A stretch of 64,000 bases of DNA from Bacteroidota bacterium (GCA_026391835.1 JAPLDF010000055.1:1-64000), one strand, 5' to 3'; numbered from the stretch's first letter, positions 1 through 8,966 are shown. Numbers and translations are program-made. Notes: a model not told the origin generated them from the sequence alone.

Positions 1-123
1 ATACTTTCCTGAATTCATAGTTCCGCAGTTAGTGCTGCAAAACTACAGGTCAATTCAAATCAAAAAATCAAAGAACGCTTATATTAAATTTTATATCAGC
101 TATTTACACGAAATATTAAAATA

Positions 124-600
124 TTAACGCATCACCAGTAATTTGGGATTAATGATTTTACTGATTTGATTGATAAGCGCGTTATGATTATCAAGGTAAT
201 CTTTAAGGTTTTTTACATCATTCTCAGTCGGACGGGTATTTTCAATTGAAGGTGTTTTTTTTAATTCACACAGTTGCCTGAGAATCTCCATTGAATGATG
301 AAACTCAGTTTCCTTTGTTCTCAGAGACAATCCTTCCTTATATTGGGTTTCCTGTTTTTCATCGTAATATTTCTTCTGCGACAGTTCATTGGATTTCATC
401 ATGACGATAGTCTCATTTTTTATGTAATTCAGAAGGAGGAAAAATAGTAGAATCAGAACTCCAAAACCTGATGTTGTAAGAATCAGGAATATCAAGGGAG
501 GCAGCCCGGTTTGAAGGATAAGTGAAATAATGAATCCCACGCAAGCCAGGAGAAATACAGCAATGATGCCAGGTGCTTTAATGTTCATAGGTGCGTTCAT
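124..600 (-). CDS. Small two-TM membrane protein, unknown
   Basis: This 158-residue protein is not recognised. Two hydrophobic segments are visible, at about residues 9-32 and 35-60. A charged, Lys/Glu-rich, probably helical cytoplasmic tail of about 95 residues follows. Its start overlaps the stop of the upstream CorA-like gene in an ATGA arrangement, so the two are probably translated together as the end of a leftward operon that begins with the M48 peptidase at 4176. An accessory subunit of the CorA-like channel is possible, but this is inferred only from position. Confidence 0.6.
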   Translation of the reverse strand: MNAPMNIKAPGIIAVFLLACVGFIISLILQTGLPPLIFLILTTSGFGVLILLFFLLLNYIKNETIVMMKSNELSQKKYYDEKQETQYKEGLSLRTKETEFHHSMEILRQLCELKKTPSIENTRPTENDVKNLKDYLDNHNALINQISKIINPKLLVMR

Positions 601-2165
601 TTTATCATTAATGGTAAAAGAAATGGTAAGAGAAATGTAGCAAGCAGAATTAAGGCAATCAATGCATAAAGCCAGTTAACAATGGTTTTATTTGGCGTTT
701 TTGTAAGCCATAAAATTAGCCCTGACAATACAATAAAGGATCCAAATACCCATATCTGTGAAAAGGCAACCGGATTATTTCCATTAATTTGCAAAATGTT
801 CATTCCAAAGTAGCTTGCGATCAGTGATGGTGCTATAAAAAGCGCACCGATTTTTGTCAATAAGCTTAGGTTTTGGTTTTGCCTCTTGTCGTCGAGTAAC
901 GCTGCGTAATTATGCAATTCTCCAATTTCTTCGTCCAGGTCTTTCACCTGATCTTTCATATGAAGACTGATCTGCAACATCTCATACAATTCGATTCCCT
1001 GTTCCTGGGCTGTAATCTCCCTGAAGTAAACCTGATTGACAAATCTGATGTAGGCCTGGTAGAATTTGCCAATATTATCGGCCAATCGCTGGGGGTCTTT
1101 GTCTGATAGAGAACTTAGCATTGTAACTTCGGATGAAAATTTCAAGGTAGAAGCCCGCTGAACCAATACTAATTCCACCATTCTTACATACATGGTTCTG
1201 AAATGGGTTAGAAGGACATTCTGTGCAAACCATCCTTCATTTGAAATAGCTATAAATGAATATCTTGTAATTCCATAAAGAGTACCTTCTTTTTGCCACC
1301 TTGCATAAGTGTGATCCTCCAAAAGTTTTTTTTGCATCTTTTTATTCTGGCAGGTTGATCCATTGCTGTCAATATAAAGATATTCATGCCAGTCATTGCT
1401 TATTGCATATTCTTCATAACTAGTGTCACTTTTGATTAGCTCACTGGTCTCATTGTCAAAGAACCAGCACATGGTAAACATCCGATCGTCAACAACCGGC
1501 TCAGGTAATATGGTTTTATCCAAATCTTCAATCAGTGATTTAATAAACCGGGCAGGCTTGTAGATGTCAAGTGCTGTGAATTGATTGAAATCTTCAAAAT
1601 ACCTGGATGGTTCACCACTCAGTCCATCAATGGCAATATAGTCTGCAAGCTCCCCGGTTTTTGTGCCGGCGACACCTGTTCCGTCAACCATATAAGGAGG
1701 AAAGACCCTTCTGCCAAACTGATTGATGCGTTTAACATCAACAATGTTATTGTACAGATGATTTTCAAGATAAAAAATCAGGATACCTGTCCCTGTTGAG
1801 AAAAGATCAATGCCAATGGATTTGATTTTTAAATTATAAATGTTCTCTTTACCCGCTTTTACCCCAATTTTAAAAGTCAATTCACCATTATATGTTTCTT
1901 TTCGCTCAAAATGTCTGATGATGGGGTTGCCTGTTTTTCCAGTATCATACAATACATTATGGACAAATTTGTAAAAGAAATTTTTCTCATTGTATAACTC
2001 GGTTTCATATTGATCATTTTTGGGAACAGGCAGGTTTTCCCACATCGAATCATTGTCAACATGAACCTTATTAAGGTCAAACCTTTCATTAAAAGGTTTA
2101 TCCCTGCACCGATCATGCTCCCACTGAAAAGGAAACATAAATATATGGTAACTGTGTAAAGCCAT
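597..2165 (-). CDS. CorA-like divalent cation channel with long N-terminal domain
   Basis: The 522-residue protein carries the CorA signature GMN in the context YFGMNILQI at about residue 452, directly after a hydrophobic helix. In the CorA family the GMN loop forms the ion selectivity filter of a homopentameric Mg2+/Co2+ channel in the inner membrane. A second TM (WVFGSFIVLSGLILWL) follows. Unlike ordinary CorA, a third very hydrophobic segment lies at the extreme C-terminus. The soluble N-terminal part, about 425 residues, is much longer than the usual 250 or so. The gene lies 4 bp after a DHH-motif gene and overlaps the next gene by 4 bp. The family assignment is good; substrate and direction of transport are unknown. 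Confidence 0.72.
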   Translation of the reverse strand: MALHSYHIFMFPFQWEHDRCRDKPFNERFDLNKVHVDNDSMWENLPVPKNDQYETELYNEKNFFYKFVHNVLYDTGKTGNPIIRHFERKETYNGELTFKIGVKAGKENIYNLKIKSIGIDLFSTGTGILIFYLENHLYNNIVDVKRINQFGRRVFPPYMVDGTGVAGTKTGELADYIAIDGLSGEPSRYFEDFNQFTALDIYKPARFIKSLIEDLDKTILPEPVVDDRMFTMCWFFDNETSELIKSDTSYEEYAISNDWHEYLYIDSNGSTCQNKKMQKKLLEDHTYARWQKEGTLYGITRYSFIAISNEGWFAQNVLLTHFRTMYVRMVELVLVQRASTLKFSSEVTMLSSLSDKDPQRLADNIGKFYQAYIRFVNQVYFREITAQEQGIELYEMLQISLHMKDQVKDLDEEIGELHNYAALLDDKRQNQNLSLLTKIGALFIAPSLIASYFGMNILQINGNNPVAFSQIWVFGSFIVLSGLILWLTKTPNKTIVNWLYALIALILLATFLLPFLLPLMIK

Positions 2166-2169
2166 ATCC

Positions 2170-2919
2170 TTAATTGTTATTAACCAGCTGAATGATTTCG
2201 TTCTTTATTTCTTCAATTTCCGATTTGCTGCAGCAGTTCTTGACCAGGCCGAAAAATGACAATGGATTTCCACCACAAAAAGCCCTGTTGTCAGAAATTA
2301 AAGGATGAAAAAAGTCAACCAATGATGCCGTTTTGTTACCATAGTAGCATAGTGTATTATGGTTCCAGACAAGCAAATGATTTGAGGTGCTGCGATCGGT
2401 AATTGATGAAAATCGTTGGCCTTCATAATAAATGACGAATAAGTCGCCGATGTTGAGCCCATCATCCATTGCAAGCTGGGCGAGATGTTCTTCCTCTTGT
2501 GTCACCCCCTGCGCCCTCCTGTCAGCCTCCCTGATTTCCTTCACTTCTTCCTCACTGGCACCCATGGCCAGCATGGCTGGAATATAGCCCCTGTCATTGG
2601 CGGCAACCAGTTGCTGATACCGGTCAAGGCTGATATTGAGTAGTTGTGCGATTTGCTCAAGTGAGGAAGGAAGATCACTCTTTTCATTGTGATGATCAAT
2701 TTCAAGGTAATGCTTCGGTTGTGGGATATCCCTGGCCAGTTCGATTCCGACGAAGGTGTGTTTGTCGTTGAAAAGGTGCTGGTATGCACTGAGTTTTGCA
2801 CCCCATTCAAGGTTCAGGTTATGGAATTTTTGTCCATAGGATATAAGGATACTGGCGATTTCATCCATCTCGAGGTCCCAGCCTCCTAACAAAAAAACAT
2901 ATGGGTCATTTCCGTACAT
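2170..2919 (-). CDS. DHH-motif phosphoesterase-like protein
   Basis: The 249-residue product resembles the N-terminal domain of the DHH phosphoesterase superfamily. The first strand carries WDLEMDEIASIL (compare the HxDxDxxAS motif I). The diagnostic IDHHNE follows at about residue 75, and a helix with VAANDRG comes after it. DHH enzymes hydrolyse phosphodiester or pyrophosphate bonds using two Mn2+ ions. The DHHA1 nucleic-acid-binding domain was not recognised, so substrate is open. It sits 4 bp upstream of the CorA-like gene and 12 bp downstream of the M48 peptidase gene, in one operon. The DHH reading is moderately secure; the enzymatic role is inferred. Confidence 0.55.
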   Translation of the reverse strand: MYGNDPYVFLLGGWDLEMDEIASILISYGQKFHNLNLEWGAKLSAYQHLFNDKHTFVGIELARDIPQPKHYLEIDHHNEKSDLPSSLEQIAQLLNISLDRYQQLVAANDRGYIPAMLAMGASEEEVKEIREADRRAQGVTQEEEHLAQLAMDDGLNIGDLFVIYYEGQRFSSITDRSTSNHLLVWNHNTLCYYGNKTASLVDFFHPLISDNRAFCGGNPLSFFGLVKNCCSKSEIEEIKNEIIQLVNNN

Positions 2920-2931
2920 GGCTGTATAACA

Positions 2932-4176
2932 CTAACTGTAAATCTTCGGCAAAAACTTCTGCTGTATCCCGTTGGCCAGCAGCTGCGCGATCTCCTTGCG
3001 CGAAAAACCAAATACCGTTGCGCCGTAATTGTACAAAAAGGCGATCTCGTCCCGGGAGATGTCCTTGTCGGCGATCACAATGTTCATCAGCATGTCGAAC
3101 ATCGGGTAGCGGTCGCCGGGGTTGAGTTCGAGCAGCATCCTGGCCGAACGGTCCATCACCTCCTGCACCTTCCCCGATTCGGAGATCTCGCGCAGCAGGC
3201 CGGCGGGAAAAATCGTGAAACCCGACAGCTGCTTCAGGATGGCTTCAAGTTCGTATTCGTTCATCTCGCCGTCGACGCCGGCCATCACCATCCCTGCGGC
3301 GGCGATGAAGTACTTCCGGTGATAATCGGCCTCGGAACTGCTTAACACCAGGAGCGTCTGGACCAGGTCGCTGATCTGCCCCGCCAGCGTTTCATCCGGT
3401 TCCGGGGGAAGTTTTCCGGTAATGGCCCGGTAGGTGTTCGAGTTGCTGAACAGCTGGATGGCCTTGATCCGGATGGGGTTGATGGGATGCGACATCAGGT
3501 TGCCGGCCTTGTTGTCGCGGAAAAACCCGAGGATCCGTTCATTTTCGGCCAGGTAGGCATTGTAGTCAAAGCTGATGCGCTCCGCCGCCAGCCCCGAAGC
3601 GAGTTTGAAAAACCCGGAAACGCATTTTTCAAGATTCGGGCTGGCAATAAAACCGTACCGGTCGGCGGTGAGTTCGGCAAGTTTTTGCCAGAGCTGGATC
3701 TTGTGGTTCAGGATAACCGGGATGCGTGCCGTGTCGGGAAAAACGAAGCTGATCAGCTTTACGATGTTGGAGTTGTGGGTGATGAGGTGGCCGATCTCGT
3801 GCCCCACCACAAACCGCAGTTCGTCGTCGTCAAGCTTGTCGACAAGCCCGGCGTTGATGTTTACGATATGGGGTTCGCCCGGCTCCAGGCTCGACAGCGA
3901 CCATGCATTGAATTCGGGGGAGTTGTTGATGAAAAACTCAACCGGTTCGTTGAATTCAAGTGCCTCCACCACCGAGCGGAACATCTCGTAAAGCGTAGGG
4001 GCGAGTTCGCGCGTGGCTTTAAAACTGTGTCCCTCAAGGATGAATTTCCACTCATTCTCAAATTTTCCGATCTTTCCCTCACCCAGGATCTCCTCCAGGA
4101 GGTCTCCTTCCATAAGCAGGAACAGTTCCTGCCCGAGCTGCTGCTCCAGCGGGATGCGCACAAGGTCTGATTGCAT
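2932..4176 (-). CDS. M48-family zinc metallopeptidase with TerB-like C-terminal domain
   Basis: The 414-residue protein contains the zinc motif HEIGH at about residues 126-130, with the expected downstream ligand helix ELTADRYG near 168. A later SHPINPIRI segment is also typical of M48 (Ste24/HtpX/BepA) peptidases. No signal peptide or TM is apparent, so it is probably cytosolic, unlike HtpX. From about residue 275 the sequence looks like an all-helical TerB-like domain, with AGVDGEMNEYELEAIL resembling the metal-binding acidic helix of TerB proteins. It is the first gene of the leftward operon 4176-124. Its DNA is clearly more GC-rich than that of the three genes behind it. Confidence 0.8.
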   Translation of the reverse strand: MQSDLVRIPLEQQLGQELFLLMEGDLLEEILGEGKIGKFENEWKFILEGHSFKATRELAPTLYEMFRSVVEALEFNEPVEFFINNSPEFNAWSLSSLEPGEPHIVNINAGLVDKLDDDELRFVVGHEIGHLITHNSNIVKLISFVFPDTARIPVILNHKIQLWQKLAELTADRYGFIASPNLEKCVSGFFKLASGLAAERISFDYNAYLAENERILGFFRDNKAGNLMSHPINPIRIKAIQLFSNSNTYRAITGKLPPEPDETLAGQISDLVQTLLVLSSSEADYHRKYFIAAAGMVMAGVDGEMNEYELEAILKQLSGFTIFPAGLLREISESGKVQEVMDRSARMLLELNPGDRYPMFDMLMNIVIADKDISRDEIAFLYNYGATVFGFSRKEIAQLLANGIQQKFLPKIYS

Positions 4177-4432
4177 AGGCTTTCAATGATACGGTTGATA
4201 AAACCTGCAGGGTAAAAGCGGTATGCAAATATCTGAATGACTTTCGGCTGGGGTGTCAGACCATGGTATTGGCAGCTTTCCTTCTGGCGGTTTTGGTTTT
4301 GTTATAGTGATGTCTGATTTGAATCGCCTAATTTAAAAATAAAAATTACCCTCGCCACAACCAAGCATCAAAAATCTGAAATTTATAGAAGGTCTAAATA
4401 AATGGGGACACTGTGCAGATCCGGGTGCCTGC

Positions 4433-4987
4433 CTAACCGAGCAGGTCATGCATCACTTTCGCCTTTTTTATTTTCAGCACCAGGGCCTTGTTTTTCTTCA
4501 GCTGGACCATCTTTTCCAGGGTGAGGGCTCCTTCTTCCGAATCAAGCTCACTGGTAAAGATCTCATACTGCATCATCTCCTCGGTGTAAATTTCAAAAAG
4601 GCGGAGTATTTGAAAGGTGAACAGGTCGCTCACTTTTTTGGTAATGGTCACGGCTTCTCCCTCGCCGTTGGCTGAAGGGACCATGATCAGGAGCTCCGGC
4701 AACCCCTTTTCGGGGTTCCACTCAAAGTCGATTGAATTGGCAAGGCTCGCATTCGCCAGCCGGAACAGCAGCTCCCAGTCAAATGAATCGGAACAATAGC
4801 CGGGAACATGGTAGGGAACGGTATCGAACCGGGCGATGTATGGCTTGTAAAACGGGAAATCGGTGTACTGGCGGATCTTTTTGAAAGGCTGGACCAGTGA
4901 TTCGTACCTGGTTGCCAGGTTTTTTTTTGTGTCTGATTGTTTCAGGCCTTTCAGGAATTTCGGGAGTTCAAACAGGTATTTTTTCAT
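4433..4987 (-). CDS. Conserved-looking hypothetical protein
   Basis: The protein has 184 residues, begins MKKYLFELPKFLKG, and is not recognised. An upstream ATG at 5053 would add 22 residues, but that extension lies across the divergent promoter, so ATG 4987 is preferred. The sequence is soluble, with an aromatic-rich middle (FPFYKPYIARFD) and a Lys-rich helical C-terminus. It is transcribed divergently from a ClpX-like ATPase gene with 74 bp between start codons, which hints at shared regulation or a partner/adaptor relationship. That link is inference only. Confidence 0.6.
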   Translation of the reverse strand: MKKYLFELPKFLKGLKQSDTKKNLATRYESLVQPFKKIRQYTDFPFYKPYIARFDTVPYHVPGYCSDSFDWELLFRLANASLANSIDFEWNPEKGLPELLIMVPSANGEGEAVTITKKVSDLFTFQILRLFEIYTEEMMQYEIFTSELDSEEGALTLEKMVQLKKNKALVLKIKKAKVMHDLLG

Positions 4988-5003
4988 AATCCTCGGGCAG
5001 GTA

Positions 5004-5033
5004 TTGTTTGGAACCCAAAAATAGATATATTTG
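5004..5033 (+). promoter_or_regulatory. Bacteroidota-type promoter for the ClpX-like gene
   Basis: TTG at 5004-5006 is followed after 19 bases by TATATTTG at 5026-5033. This is an exact match to the TTG-N19-TAnnTTTG pattern of the Bacteroidota primary sigma factor. Transcription would begin near 5040. That leaves a leader of about 22 bases before ATG 5062 and rules against the in-frame TTG at 5008 as the start. Confidence 0.7.
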
Positions 5034-5061
5034 GAACAACTTTGACCAGACACGCAAACTC

Positions 5062-6495
5062 ATGAAATCCCCGACACATCTTTACGGAATCCCTGTCCTT
5101 TCGCACCTTAAAACAAAGTTTGTTTATGAATTTTACCGGGTGATGTTCCTTACCGATAATTATACCGCCGAAGAGACCGCTGCCATTATCAAGGCAGTAT
5201 TTTTGTTCGGGAGAAAAGAAAAGGAGCTGACCGGACTGAAAAACAGCGCGGGGGAGTCGCTCAAAACGGATTCGGAAAATACCAGTAAATCGGATGAGTA
5301 TTTCCGGGAGCGGAGGGATAAACTCCTGAACTGGATCAAGGTTTTCCCTGAAACAACCGATGAGGAGCTCCGGGAGTATTTCATTTTCCACGCCCTGCCG
5401 GAGCCTGATATCTTTACCGTACTGGGCTTTCGTACCACGCTGATGGTGAGGGCGCCGTCAAACATCAAGGAAAAACTCGACAAAGTCATCATCGGCCAGG
5501 ATAAAGCCAAGAAGGTGATGAGTTTTGCTTTTTACCTCCACCTCATCCGCACCGGGATCATTCAGCCGCATATCCACCAGCTCAAAGGGGTGAACGGCAG
5601 CAAGCCGGATGTCCTGCCCAGGCCCAACATCCTCCTGGTGGGGCCGACCGGGTCGGGAAAGACGCTCACCATAAAAACGTTGTGCAACATGTTCAGCATC
5701 CCGTTCATCAAGGTGGATTGTTCCTCCCTTACCAGTTCGGGCTATGTGGGCAACCACCTGAACGATTACCTGAAACAGCTGATCCATCACCATGGAAAGA
5801 CCAAGGCCGAGCAGGCGGTGATCTATTTTGACGAATTCGACAAGATGAGCGAGATCAACATCGGGGGGAGCGGCCGCGGGTCGGTAGGCGGGGTTGAGCT
5901 CCAGCAGGAGTTTTTGTCGTTCCTTGAAGACCGCGACAGGATCATCACCCGCACAGGGAACGAAGACGGCCGGTCGCAGGAAACCATCAACATCGAAAAC
6001 ATCATGCTGATCTTCAGCGGCAGTTTCCACGGCATCGAGGAGATCATCATGAAGCGGCTTCAGGCAGGTAAAAAGGAGTTTACGAAGTATCTCAAGAGTC
6101 CTGAGGAACTCAAGGAGGAAGAGAACATCCTGCAGAAGATCAACTACACCGATATCATCAGTTTCGGGATCATCCCCGAACTCACAGGCCGGCTTGGTTT
6201 CATTGCGGTCCTCGACAAACTGTCGGAGAGCGACATCGTTGAGATCATGAAAGGCGGTGCCGGAGGCATCATCGAACAATACCGCAACTATTTCGCCCAT
6301 CATTACGACCGGCTGGTCATCGAGGAGGAGGTATACTCGCTGATCGCAGCCGAAGTCCTGCGGCGTAAGATCGGCGCCCGGGCCATCAATGGCATCATCA
6401 TCGAGTTGCTGCAGGACCTGCTCTACGACGCACCCAATGAATTCGAGGAGGAGTTCAGGATCGACAGGGCGTTTTTCATGAAGAGGTTCTCGTGA
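5062..6495 (+). CDS. ClpX-like AAA+ ATPase without zinc-binding domain
   Basis: The 477-residue protein has Walker A GPTGSGKT at about 194-201, Walker B YFDEFDKM near 255 and the ClpX-like FGIIPELTGRL segment. A sensor-2 GAR (IGARAINGII) lies near 438. This is the order and spacing of the HslU/ClpX clade. The roughly 145 residues before the ATPase module replace the C4 zinc-binding domain of true ClpX, and no Cys cluster is present. I do not see a clear IGF loop for ClpP docking, so it may be an unfoldase or remodeller acting without ClpP. The start at ATG 5062 is supported by the promoter at 5004-5033. The lipoprotein gene downstream begins 56 bp after the stop. Confidence 0.8.
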   Translation: MKSPTHLYGIPVLSHLKTKFVYEFYRVMFLTDNYTAEETAAIIKAVFLFGRKEKELTGLKNSAGESLKTDSENTSKSDEYFRERRDKLLNWIKVFPETTDEELREYFIFHALPEPDIFTVLGFRTTLMVRAPSNIKEKLDKVIIGQDKAKKVMSFAFYLHLIRTGIIQPHIHQLKGVNGSKPDVLPRPNILLVGPTGSGKTLTIKTLCNMFSIPFIKVDCSSLTSSGYVGNHLNDYLKQLIHHHGKTKAEQAVIYFDEFDKMSEINIGGSGRGSVGGVELQQEFLSFLEDRDRIITRTGNEDGRSQETINIENIMLIFSGSFHGIEEIIMKRLQAGKKEFTKYLKSPEELKEEENILQKINYTDIISFGIIPELTGRLGFIAVLDKLSESDIVEIMKGGAGGIIEQYRNYFAHHYDRLVIEEEVYSLIAAEVLRRKIGARAINGIIIELLQDLLYDAPNEFEEEFRIDRAFFMKRFS

Positions 6496-6551
6496 CGATC
6501 CTGTATTCACGGCTAAGTCGCAAGGTAATGCAAACCAATACTTCACGAAAA

Positions 6552-6935
6552 ATGAAAATAAGCCATTTGTTTTTTCTGATCCCGGTCACTTTTCTGATGA
6601 CGGTGTTCCCATCCTGCAGTGAACGCAACGCCGGGGATCTCAGTGCCGGCATCTTCGGACTGAAGCCCAGGATCAGCGACATCTATACCCGGTCGTCAGA
6701 ATACCAGGACAAGGAGGTGACCATTAAGGGGAAAGTCGAAAATTCGGAGTCGATCCTTGGCTATTCCGGGTTCCGGGTCAACGACGGCACCGGCAAACTG
6801 CTGGTGGTGGGGGCGGAGATATCCCCGGCCGAGGGGGAGGAGATCACCATCAGGGGAAAGATCAGCATCCCGGTGAGGATAGGGGGGAAGGCGCTGATCA
6901 TGCTGAAGGCCCGGGATAAAAATACAAAGGACTGA
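6552..6935 (+). CDS. OB-fold-like lipoprotein
   Basis: From ATG 6552 the 127-residue product begins MKISHLFFLIPVTFLM and reaches a lipobox-like FPSC near residue 20, so it is probably a lipoprotein. The mature part (IYTRSSEYQDKEVTIKGKV, then a GFRVNDGTGKLLV strand pair and EGEEITIRGKI) has the pattern of a tRNA_anti/OB-like beta barrel as found in small periplasmic proteins. Earlier in-frame ATGs at 6492 and 6528 would place charged residues before the signal sequence and are less likely. It follows the ClpX-like gene co-directionally. Confidence 0.65.
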   Translation: MKISHLFFLIPVTFLMTVFPSCSERNAGDLSAGIFGLKPRISDIYTRSSEYQDKEVTIKGKVENSESILGYSGFRVNDGTGKLLVVGAEISPAEGEEITIRGKISIPVRIGGKALIMLKARDKNTKD

Positions 6936-6943
6936 GCCCGTCT

Positions 6944-7675
6944 TCAAAAGATCCTGTCGAGAACCGGTTTTACCAGGCCGGCCAGGTAAACGGTGAATGG
7001 CTTGATCACCCCGAACGAACTGATCGCCATAAATTTAAAGAACGGCCAGATGCCGGGATACCCGTAACAGATCAGGTAGAAGATCAGGCCATAGAAAAGG
7101 AAGGTGAACGCCACGATGGAAAGGAATGAGGCGATGTAGCCTGTTTTCCCGATGTCGGTCTTTCCGGTGTCTCCTTCAGCATCCTTAAAGTACCTGTTGC
7201 TCCAGTTCTCTTTGGTCTCTTTTGCAGTGCTCAGCAGATGATACATCATCGTAATCCCAAGGAAAATATCAAAATAAAAAAGGTATTTCTGTTCGGTGAC
7301 AGGCCTGAAAAACACTGCAACCAGCGTGAAAGTGGGCAGAAAGTAAGGAGCTGTCGTGATCATCAGGTCGCCGAACTTCCCTCCGAAACTTCCGGATTGG
7401 ACAATAAAGCCCCCGTGACGACCTGTAACGACAAACCGTTTTATCCGCCTTAAAAAGATAAGCGCCATCAGTGCATGTGTCAGTTCGTGGTCAAAGGTCG
7501 TAAACCAGTGCGTTTCCCGGAGGACCAGAAAGTAAAGCACCACTCCTGCGCCCATTCCGATGCCCAGCGGAACCCACAGGCTTTGCGAAGCCAGGATCAG
7601 GCTGAACCCGGTCCAGCAGGCGATGGCAGCCCCGGGGATTATGATCAATGACAGCAGGGAGAAGAGGAATTTCAT
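6944..7675 (-). CDS. Integral-membrane HExxH metallopeptidase (M50-like)
   Basis: The 243-residue protein has a signal-like first TM (residues 1-22), a second TM around 32-51, then HELTH at 63-67 placed at a membrane helix. Several more TMs follow. This layout is that of M50-type intramembrane or membrane-associated zinc peptidases, in which the two His and the Glu sit in a TM helix. The second metal-binding motif of site-2 proteases (NPDG type) is not obvious, so it may be a divergent M50B-like protein. It converges on the OB-like lipoprotein gene with 8 bp between stops. Confidence 0.62.
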   Translation of the reverse strand: MKFLFSLLSLIIIPGAAIACWTGFSLILASQSLWVPLGIGMGAGVVLYFLVLRETHWFTTFDHELTHALMALIFLRRIKRFVVTGRHGGFIVQSGSFGGKFGDLMITTAPYFLPTFTLVAVFFRPVTEQKYLFYFDIFLGITMMYHLLSTAKETKENWSNRYFKDAEGDTGKTDIGKTGYIASFLSIVAFTFLFYGLIFYLICYGYPGIWPFFKFMAISSFGVIKPFTVYLAGLVKPVLDRIF

Positions 7676-8096
7676 GGGTGGGGGTTGGGTAAGAAATTCT
7701 TTGTTTGACCGAATGGCTATATTGCAATCGCAATTGCTCTGACTTTAAGCAATCCTCAAAAATAGCAATTATAATGGTATTACTAAACCTGGGGCAAGTG
7801 TCCGGTGTCCGGCGGATTTATGTTTTTTACATTGCGATTAATTATAAGTATTGTATCTTCGTGGCTGTTAATGAAAGAACAGGTATGTTGTCCCTGTTCA
7901 AGGAGGCCGAGGTATGACACTGTGATTCCCTATGTGAAAAAAGTATTTGGCTTGTGTTTCCTGGTTAAACAAAGATAATCATGGGAGTTGGCAACATAGG
8001 AATGAGTGTATAACCGCTGAATATTCAGGGAGGTCTTAATATGTTGAAGTTTGGTAAAACAAACCGTCCAATGATAAAATAAAAGGATATTTGCAT
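7676..8096. other. Intergenic region and long 5' leader
   Basis: This is a 420-bp gap between the M50-like gene and livH. It holds one convincing promoter (7832-7861). The following leader of about 230 bases contains only tiny ORFs: ATG 7871 (35 codons), ATG 7981 and ATG 8041. None resembles a known protein. No terminator or known riboswitch was recognised. Confidence 0.5.
7832..7861 (+). promoter_or_regulatory. Putative promoter of the ABC-transporter/two-component operon
   Basis: TTG at 7832-7834, a 19-base spacer and TATCTTCG at 7854-7861 match the Bacteroidota promoter TTG-N19-TAnnTTTG with one mismatch. Initiation near 7868 would give a leader of about 230 bases before livH. The spacing between the eleven following genes never exceeds 33 bp, so this may drive the whole unit to 21568. 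Confidence 0.55.
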
Positions 8097-8966
8097 ATGT
8101 TTTTACAATTCATCATCAATGGATTGATCACGGGAATGCTATATACACTGGCTTCCCTGGGTTATGCACTGGTGTACAATACAACACGAATATTTCATCT
8201 GGCCCTTGCAGTCCTTTATGTTGTGGCTGCATATATTTTCTGGCATGTCACCGTTGTTTGTGGTTTTCCCATGTTTGCAGGAATTTTTGCAAGTGTATGT
8301 TTTACTGCATTATTGAGTCTGGCCATTGACAGGCTGGTCTATTTCCCGCTGTTTAAATTAAAAGCCTCCCTAAGTGTTGTGCTGGTGAGCTCTATCGGTG
8401 TTTTCACTGTGCTTACCAATCTCGTGGCACTGACCTGGGGCAATGAATTTAAAGCATTTGGCTCCGACATCAGCAGAATATATTCGTCTGGAAATCTTAT
8501 TGTTACAGGTAAGCAATTGTTTCAGTTTATTGCTTCCCTTGTACTGATAATAACTTTTTTTCTTTTTTTAAACCGATCGAAAACCGGCTTACGGATCAAG
8601 GCAGTACGGGACGATTCTGAGCTCTACCAGGTATTGGGTTTCAGCCTCACAAAAATGCGTGTAACAGTTTTTCTCCTGAGTGGAGCCATGATTTCCCTTG
8701 CCTCATGTTTGACGGCATGGGATATCGGCATGGATCCGTATGTCGGGATGCCTATCCTTCTGAATGCTATTGTAGCGTTGATTATAGGAGGCGCAGGACG
8801 GTTTGAATCATGCGTTATCGGAGGCATAACACTCGGCATCCTGCAGGCCCTGGTAGTTTGGCAGTGGTCGGCACAATGGCAGGAAGCAATAACCTTTGTT
8901 GTGCTAATCATTTTCCTTTTCTTGCGACCCCAGGGGTTTATCGGAGAAAAAAGCAGGGTTGTATGA
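8097..8966 (+). CDS. livH: Branched-chain-amino-acid-type ABC transporter permease LivH
   Basis: The 289-residue polytopic protein shows the LivH/BPD_transp_2 pattern. The N-terminus FINGLITGMLYTLASLGYAL is followed by a cytoplasmic coupling loop around residues 160-185 (SKTGLRIKAVRDDSELYQVLG). A late GRFESCVIGGITLGILQAL segment is also typical. With LivM it would form the inner-membrane channel of a HAAT-family importer for branched-chain amino acids, amides or urea-like solutes. ATG 8097 is preferred to TTG 8091 because AAAAGGA lies about 9 bases upstream. Family certain; substrate unknown. Confidence 0.88.
   Translation: MFLQFIINGLITGMLYTLASLGYALVYNTTRIFHLALAVLYVVAAYIFWHVTVVCGFPMFAGIFASVCFTALLSLAIDRLVYFPLFKLKASLSVVLVSSIGVFTVLTNLVALTWGNEFKAFGSDISRIYSSGNLIVTGKQLFQFIASLVLIITFFLFLNRSKTGLRIKAVRDDSELYQVLGFSLTKMRVTVFLLSGAMISLASCLTAWDIGMDPYVGMPILLNAIVALIIGGAGRFESCVIGGITLGILQALVVWQWSAQWQEAITFVVLIIFLFLRPQGFIGEKSRVV

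Noticed and set aside
1-123. Gene remnant at the left edge
   Set aside because: Short AT-rich stretch with no sustained reading frame; nothing supportable.
3487-4170. 227-residue plus-strand reading frame
   Set aside because: Antisense to the M48 peptidase, whose zinc and ligand motifs establish the real strand.
5458-6546. 362-residue minus-strand reading frame
   Set aside because: Lies entirely opposite the ClpX-like gene. Its composition is that of a shadow frame in GC-rich coding DNA, with no motif.
7705-7917. 70-residue ORF before livH
   Set aside because: Spans the predicted promoter at 7832-7861, has no homologous look and no start context.
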